From assembly GCA_028713245.1 (NCBI GenBank), contig JAQTOQ010000004.1:1-33737 (forward strand): a stretch of 33,737 nt of DNA, read 5' to 3'. The notes beneath the pieces are model-generated. The model saw nothing but the letters and a program-made list of their open reading frames with translations. It searched no databases and was not told the DNA's origin. The position numbers and the translations under genes are program-made. Positions 28,394-33,737 of this stretch are shown piece after piece; within the stretch, counting starts at the first letter, position 1, and the number at the start of each line of letters is the position of its first letter. The DNA is from Sulfuricurvum sp. Lineage in GTDB: Bacteria > Campylobacterota > Campylobacteria > Campylobacterales > Sulfurimonadaceae.

Positions 28394-29743
28394 TTAAACG
28401 ATATATTTGCCGGTAAAACACGCCGTACAATACTTATCATCATCTGCATTTACGCTACGTAGCAAGGCATCATTACTTAAATACGCTAGAGAATCGGCTT
28501 CAATAAAACTACAAATTTCTTCATTGGTCATATTTGAAGCGATTAGCTTGTCTTTATCAGGTGTATCAACTCCATAAAAACATGGATCGGTTGTTGGAGG
28601 GCTAGAAATACGCATGTGCACTTCGGCAGCCCCTGCTTCTTTTAGCATACGTACAATACGACGACTGGTAGTACCGCGTACAATAGAGTCATCCACGACA
28701 ATCAATCGCTTCCCGCGTATAAGATCATCAATTGGTGAAAGTTTCATTTTCACTTTCAAATCACGCATCTCTTGAGTAGGCTCAATAAACGTACGCCCAA
28801 TATAGTGATTACGCATTATCGCCATTTCAAAAGGGATACCGCTTGCTTGTGCATATCCAATAGCTGCAGGAACACCGCCATCAGGAACAGGAACAACCAT
28901 ATCCGCTTCTATAGGCTTAGTAAGTGCAAGTTCCTTACCCATTGCCTTACGCATAGTATAAACGTTTTGATTATATACATTGGAATCAGGGCGGGCAAAA
29001 TAAACGTATTCGAAAATACAGTGCTTAGGCGTAGGCTCAAATACTTTAATAGATTGTGGGGCTTTACCTTTTTCAAATATGAGCAATTCACCTGGCTCAA
29101 CATCACGAATAAATTCAGCCCCGATAAGATCAAAAGCACAGGTTTCAGACGCAACGACATAGCCATCACCAACACGCCCAAGACTCAAAGGACGAAAACC
29201 GAAACGGTCACGCATCGCAAACATTTTAGAACGACTTAAAAAGACAAGAGAATACGCTCCCTCAATCTTTTGTACCGCATCAATAATACGGTCTGTGAGG
29301 TGAAGTTGATCACTTTTAGCAATCAAATGAATCAAATTTTCAGTATCCATAAAAGTTTGGAAAATCGCACCTTTTTTAATGAGCGCATCCCGTACTTCTT
29401 TTGCATTGGTCAAATTTCCATTATGAACGATTGCCATCTCACCAAGATCATAACGGGCAAATACAGGCTGAGCGTCTAAAATAGAATCATCACCTGCAGT
29501 AGAGTAACGAGTATGTCCGATCGCCATATTTCCCTTGAGAGTATTAAGTTTTTGAGTATCAAAGACTTGTGTTACCAATCCACGATCTTTGATCGTATAA
29601 AGCTTTTCACCATCACTTGTACTAATACCTGCCGCTTCTTGTCCACGATGTTGCATCGCATGTAACGAGAAATAGGCTAATTTAGAGGCTTCGGTGTGAT
29701 CAAATATTCCGATAACTGCACATTTTTCATTTAAACTACGCAT
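28394..29743 (-). CDS. purF: amidophosphoribosyltransferase
   Basis: 449 aa; CAVIGIFDHTEASKLAYFSLHAMQHRGQEAAGIS, VDDSIVRGTTSRRIV. Confidence 0.97.
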   Translation of the reverse strand: MRSLNEKCAVIGIFDHTEASKLAYFSLHAMQHRGQEAAGISTSDGEKLYTIKDRGLVTQVFDTQKLNTLKGNMAIGHTRYSTAGDDSILDAQPVFARYDLGEMAIVHNGNLTNAKEVRDALIKKGAIFQTFMDTENLIHLIAKSDQLHLTDRIIDAVQKIEGAYSLVFLSRSKMFAMRDRFGFRPLSLGRVGDGYVVASETCAFDLIGAEFIRDVEPGELLIFEKGKAPQSIKVFEPTPKHCIFEYVYFARPDSNVYNQNVYTMRKAMGKELALTKPIEADMVVPVPDGGVPAAIGYAQASGIPFEMAIMRNHYIGRTFIEPTQEMRDLKVKMKLSPIDDLIRGKRLIVVDDSIVRGTTSRRIVRMLKEAGAAEVHMRISSPPTTDPCFYGVDTPDKDKLIASNMTNEEICSFIEADSLAYLSNDALLRSVNADDDKYCTACFTGKYIV

Positions 29744-29752
29744 CCGTGCTCC

Positions 29753-30529
29753 TTAGGCCAATTCCAAACAATCTGCGATATTATACAATCCATTCCCTTT
29801 TCCAACCAACCATTTCGCTGCACGGATTGCCCCTTTTGAAAAGGTATTGCGGCTTGTTGCCGTATGGTGTAATTCCACAAATTCGCCATCATTATAAAAT
29901 CCAACCGTATGACGACCAACGATATCACCACCGCGCAGTGCCATCACCGCAATTTCATCACGGCTACGCTCACCGATATTTCCATCACGTCCACTGACAC
30001 GCACCGCATCCAAATCCAAGTTACGTCCCGCTGCTGCAGAATGCGCCAGTGTCAATGCCGTACCGCTTGGAGCATCTTTTTTATGACGATGATGCTGTTC
30101 GACAATTTCAATATCAAAGCCTTCCAGTGTTTTTGCCGCCGTATGTACAAGCTTATTGAGAAGTGCTACGCCCAATGACATATTCGTAGCGTATAAAATC
30201 GGCATCGATTCACTCGCCATTTTCAACAAATTCATCTGATGTGCGTCCAAACCTGTTGTTCCAATAACGATTGGCTTAGGATTAGCCATTGCACATTCAA
30301 GCAACTGCTGAGTTGCTTCTGGCAGGGAAAAGTCGATAACAATATCGCACCCCTTGAGTAAAGTAGTCATATCATTTGTAACCAAAACAGCCGGATCAAT
30401 TGAAAAATTTAGCTCATCACGTACATACACTGCACTTAAAGAGATCTCGCTCTCATGATGCAAATCATCAATAATTAATTTTCCGACGCGTCCGCCTGCT
30501 CCAAATACACCTACTCTAATCATGGTCAT
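29753..30529 (-). CDS. dapB: 4-hydroxy-tetrahydrodipicolinate reductase
   Basis: 258 aa; VGVFGAGGRVGKLI, IGTTGLD, EIVEQHHRHKKDAPSGTAL. Confidence 0.97.
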   Translation of the reverse strand: MTMIRVGVFGAGGRVGKLIIDDLHHESEISLSAVYVRDELNFSIDPAVLVTNDMTTLLKGCDIVIDFSLPEATQQLLECAMANPKPIVIGTTGLDAHQMNLLKMASESMPILYATNMSLGVALLNKLVHTAAKTLEGFDIEIVEQHHRHKKDAPSGTALTLAHSAAAGRNLDLDAVRVSGRDGNIGERSRDEIAVMALRGGDIVGRHTVGFYNDGEFVELHHTATSRNTFSKGAIRAAKWLVGKGNGLYNIADCLELA

Positions 30530-30572
30530 CTCCCGTTCACAATGGTAAAGTCGTATTGTATCGCCTTAGGGT

Positions 30573-31520
30573 TTAGTGGTGGCTTATCTCATCGACGTAT
30601 GAAATTGCTTGAAGAGCTGCTACCGCACCATCCCCAGCAGCGCTGACTACTTGTTTTGGCGCGGCAATACGCATATCACCTGTTGCGTATAATCCTGCAA
30701 CAGATGTCTTCATGCTAATATCCACAATCACTTCGCCAGCAGCATTCATATCACACAAAAAACTCCCATCTTCTTGAATAAGCACTTGATTATTAATATT
30801 ATTTCCAATAAAAACAAATACCCCTGGTGCATCGATTTGACGAGTGGAACCGTCTTTAAATACAACACGAACTCCGGTTACACCCATGGCATCACCTAGT
30901 ACTTCTTCAGGAGAAGCATTCAGTACAAGCTCAATATTTGCTGCAGTTTTCACACGTTCAATGGTGCTTGGAGCGGAGCGGAACGTATCACGGCGATGAA
31001 TCAAATATACTTTTGAGCAAATTTTAGCCAAATATAGCGCTTCTTCTAAAGCTGTATCGCCACCGCCTATAACGGCTACTTCTTTGCCCTTATAGAAAAA
31101 GCCATCGCACGTTGCACACGTACTGACACCACGACCAAAGTATTTATCTTCACCAATAAATCCTGCACGCTTAGGAGTAGAACCTGTACCCACGATCACG
31201 CTTTTGGCGGTATTAGTGCTTCCATCGGATTTGTGAATAACAAAAGTTCCGTCCTCATTACGGGAAACGCGTGTCACCTCTGACATCTCATGCTTCAGTC
31301 CAAAACGCTGGCACTGCTCTGGCCATGGAATCATTAAATCCATTCCACTGAGATTATGTCCTGTAACACCAGGATAGTTCTCTATCTCGGAGCTCATAGT
31401 GATTTGACCTCCCGGCATCCCTTTTTCAAACATGATGACATCATCCAATCCGCCACGAGTCGTATATAAACCTGCCGTAAGACCTGCTGGCCCTCCCCCA
31501 ATAATTGCACAATCCAACAT
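30573..31520 (-). CDS. trxB: thioredoxin reductase
   Basis: [63 protein letters not shown]; start 31520 rather than ORF-track 31562. Confidence 0.95.
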   Translation of the reverse strand: MLDCAIIGGGPAGLTAGLYTTRGGLDDVIMFEKGMPGGQITMSSEIENYPGVTGHNLSGMDLMIPWPEQCQRFGLKHEMSEVTRVSRNEDGTFVIHKSDGSTNTAKSVIVGTGSTPKRAGFIGEDKYFGRGVSTCATCDGFFYKGKEVAVIGGGDTALEEALYLAKICSKVYLIHRRDTFRSAPSTIERVKTAANIELVLNASPEEVLGDAMGVTGVRVVFKDGSTRQIDAPGVFVFIGNNINNQVLIQEDGSFLCDMNAAGEVIVDISMKTSVAGLYATGDMRIAAPKQVVSAAGDGAVAALQAISYVDEISHH

Positions 31521-31727
31521 CCCAAACCCTCTGCTTTTTGTTAATCTAATTACACGTATCATACACTTTTGGAGTTAAGCAATACCACAAATGCAATTGA
31601 CAAAAAATCCTTTTAGAAAACTTTTAGACTAACCGATGGGAATAACAATCAAAAGTTGGTGGATGGGTATTTGATGAGGAATAAAATTGATAAGAATACT
31701 TTTTAATATTACTAATGTTTCTATAGA

Positions 31728-31757
31728 AGCATAAAGATTTGGTATTTACTTTATGCT
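31728..31757 (-). terminator. inverted repeat spanning the methyltransferase-Vsr stop codon
   Basis: agcataaag / ctttatgct, 9-bp perfect arms at 31728-31736 and 31749-31757; no strong T tract. Confidence 0.4.
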
Positions 31758-33172
31758 GCCTTTTTCAATGGTAATTTTATGTGATCTTCAATATTTTTAA
31801 TGCAATTTTCTAGGTTATAATTGATTTCATCGTCCCAAAATCGTAAAACAGTCCATCCGCTTTTTGTCAAATAATCATTTACCTTATCATCACGGACTTT
31901 ATTTTTCATGATTTTGTCCGACCAGTATTCGTGGTTTGTTTTAATTTTTTCTACGGTTTCATCAAGTTTTTTTCCATGCCAAAAAGCACTATCACAAAAA
32001 ATAGCTAATTTATGGGAAGGAAAGGCTATGTCTGGTTTCCCAAAAAGATCTTTTGGACACACGCGATACCTGTAGCCTTTGTTCCAAAGAGCTTTTCTGA
32101 GTTTCAGTTCAATCTTAGTATTTTTAGATTTTATTTGAGACATATTATAGCTACGTTTTTCAGGATCAGTCTTATATAGTTCCGTTTGAAAAATTTGATT
32201 ATTAAATGATTTAACAGCCTTAAATAAAGCATCTGATACGTGCCATATTAATACGGGAGGAACAGCATTACCAATTGCACGATAATTTCTAGTATCAGAT
32301 CCAGAAAAAATAAAATCATCAGGAAAAGATTGGATTCTAGCGGCTTCCAAAGGCGTAAATCTTCTATATTTATTATTAATATACAATACTGGATCTACAC
32401 TATTAAGACTAGCCTTTGAAAGATGAGCGCTGATAGTATTGCAAGGAGCATCCAAATTTTGAGCACGACCTTTATTCATCTTGTCTTTGGCTTTTATCAT
32501 ACCTTCAATAGCTTTATCGCTGAAATAATATTTCTCACAGACATCATGTTCATTTAAAACAACTCTTGATAAAGGAATTTTTTCTTTTGGAGTTACTGGT
32601 GTTGGAAATTTAAAGTTTTCGAAAGTTTTTTTATCCCGAATTCCAACGATAAAGACACGTTCTCTTTTTTGAGGGATGCCAAAATCAGAAGAATTTAAAA
32701 GTGTATACGTCACATGGTATCCTGCATTTCTAAATGATTCTAAAATTAATGGAAAAGCTTGCCCCTGATTAGCAGATAAAATTCCTTTAACATTTTCAGC
32801 TATAAACATAGCTGGTTTACGCTCTTTTAAAATACGTACCATTTCGAAAAATAATTGACCTTTAATATCTTTATATCCTAGTCTTGGAGGATTTTGAGCG
32901 ACTACGGAAAAAGACTGACAAGGAAATCCACCTATTAATATGTGATGAGGGGGAATATCACTGCTATTTACTTTTGTTATGTCTTCTGTATGACATTTAT
33001 GTTCAAAGTTTTCATTGTAAATTGAGCAAGGGTAAGGATCAAAATCGACAGCATAAACTATTTCAGCAGGATGTTTTGCATATTGTTTATTTAGGTATTC
33101 AAACCCTCCTATTAGTCCTAAGTCAAGCCCTCCGCACCCACAAAAGAGTGAAGCAACTTTTAACGGTCCCAT
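31751..33172 (-). CDS. fused DNA C5-cytosine methyltransferase - Vsr-like endonuclease
   Basis: 473 aa; MTase motifs SLFCGCGGLDLGL, GGFPCQSFS, IAENVKGIL, FGIPQKRERVFIVGIR, TRNYRAIGNAVPP; C-terminal Vsr KRSYNMSQIKSKNTKIELKLRKALWNKGYRYRV..FGKPDIAFPSHKLAIFCDSAFWHG..EYWSDKIMKNKVRDDKVNDYLTKSGWTVLRFWDDEI. Confidence 0.93.
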   Translation of the reverse strand: MGPLKVASLFCGCGGLDLGLIGGFEYLNKQYAKHPAEIVYAVDFDPYPCSIYNENFEHKCHTEDITKVNSSDIPPHHILIGGFPCQSFSVVAQNPPRLGYKDIKGQLFFEMVRILKERKPAMFIAENVKGILSANQGQAFPLILESFRNAGYHVTYTLLNSSDFGIPQKRERVFIVGIRDKKTFENFKFPTPVTPKEKIPLSRVVLNEHDVCEKYYFSDKAIEGMIKAKDKMNKGRAQNLDAPCNTISAHLSKASLNSVDPVLYINNKYRRFTPLEAARIQSFPDDFIFSGSDTRNYRAIGNAVPPVLIWHVSDALFKAVKSFNNQIFQTELYKTDPEKRSYNMSQIKSKNTKIELKLRKALWNKGYRYRVCPKDLFGKPDIAFPSHKLAIFCDSAFWHGKKLDETVEKIKTNHEYWSDKIMKNKVRDDKVNDYLTKSGWTVLRFWDDEINYNLENCIKNIEDHIKLPLKKAA

Positions 33173-33737
33173 ATTAATAATTCCTCATATTTACAACATG
33201 TATCAGGAGTAAAAGAAACATCCACACCATTTTTTATTGAAATATCAATTTTACTCTCTTTGTATAGACGTACTGGATTTTGCATGACTAATAGTTTTTT
33301 GTCCTCTTTGCTCAAAAATAATCGATATACAAAATATCTATCACCATGACTATTTGCTGCATTCCATTCATTATCTGTAAGATGAAATCTATTAAAGTTT
33401 ATTCTTTTACTACTAATAGTAGTTTTAACTTCAATAAATCGTTTAGTAGCATCTTCTTCTACTGATGAGATATCAAACCCCATAGCCAAGTGAGTAGGGA
33501 TTATTTTAATAAGGTGTATTAGGTCTCCTCTGTCATGGAGTTTGATACGCATGCATTCATGCCCGTGTATCAAGGATTCTCCCATATCACCAATTTCTTT
33601 AGTTGTGATTTCTCCACCAGTTTCAATTTTTTCATGGAATGAGGCAGACACTTCTTTTTTTAGAGCTTCATATTCTTCATCGCTTGTAGCAATCAAAGAA
33701 ACGACATCTGTTTCAAACATTGCGGAATCAATAGGCT
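33160..33737 (-). CDS. DUF3883/NO VEIN C-terminal-like PD-(D/E)xK protein (5' end probably beyond window)
   Basis: GDMGESLIHGHE..MGFDISSVEEDATKRFIEVKTTISSKRINFNRFHLTDNEWNAANSHGDRYFVYRLF; frame stays open (PIDSA) from the ORF-track ATG at 33720 to the edge. Confidence 0.7.
   Translation of the reverse strand, partial: PIDSAMFETDVVSLIATSDEEYEALKKEVSASFHEKIETGGEITTKEIGDMGESLIHGHECMRIKLHDRGDLIHLIKIIPTHLAMGFDISSVEEDATKRFIEVKTTISSKRINFNRFHLTDNEWNAANSHGDRYFVYRLFLSKEDKKLLVMQNPVRLYKESKIDISIKNGVDVSFTPDTCCKYEELLIWDR

Noticed and set aside
28772-29239. 155-aa plus-strand ORF
   Set aside because: Antisense to purF
30573-31562. N-terminally extended TrxB ([14 protein letters not shown]...)
   Set aside because: Family N-terminus begins at [13 protein letters not shown] (31520) with a purine-rich SD upstream
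1-33737. CRISPR arrays, tRNA/rRNA genes, prophage or transposase/integrase genes
   Set aside because: No regularly spaced direct repeats, cloverleaf-like sequences or recognisable mobile-element proteins were seen by eye; a tRNAscan/CRISPR/ISfinder run would be needed to exclude small cases

Overview
The window looks like a mostly ordinary, densely packed Campylobacterota (Epsilonproteobacteria) chromosomal segment, possibly from a Sulfuricurvum/Sulfurimonas-like organism; that taxonomic call is an inference from protein content and synteny. In order it holds: the nuoE(partial)-D-C-B-A end of a complex I operon; an AAA ATPase plus endonuclease IV (nfo) pair; a lipoprotein and an aldo/keto reductase; an unusual Y-family polymerase; a J-domain protein with an AguB-type amidase; a short flagellin-like protein; the block argS-tatA-gmk-[acidic protein]-fliR-ABC ATPase-tsf-rpsB; a porin; bcp; an aldehyde dehydrogenase; a truncated globin; ilvE; an SPFH protein; hisIE; two tandem DUF2393-like genes; a TIGR01212-type radical SAM protein; purF; dapB; and trxB. 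The right end (about 31.6 kb onward) is an AT-rich accessory segment. It encodes a single-ORF fusion of a C5-cytosine methyltransferase with a Vsr mismatch endonuclease, preceded by a DUF3883-like PD-(D/E)xK protein cut by the window edge. This is the best candidate for an unusual restriction/defence system. Other points of interest: a NucT-like PLD protein that has lost its HKD motif, next to the acidic REC-like protein; a Y-family polymerase with an insertion and a possibly leaderless mRNA; palindromic MITE-like elements around bcp; and structured leaders upstream of rpsB and nuoA. I saw no tRNA, rRNA, CRISPR array, transposase or integrase. All family calls come from reading motifs by eye; no searches were run.
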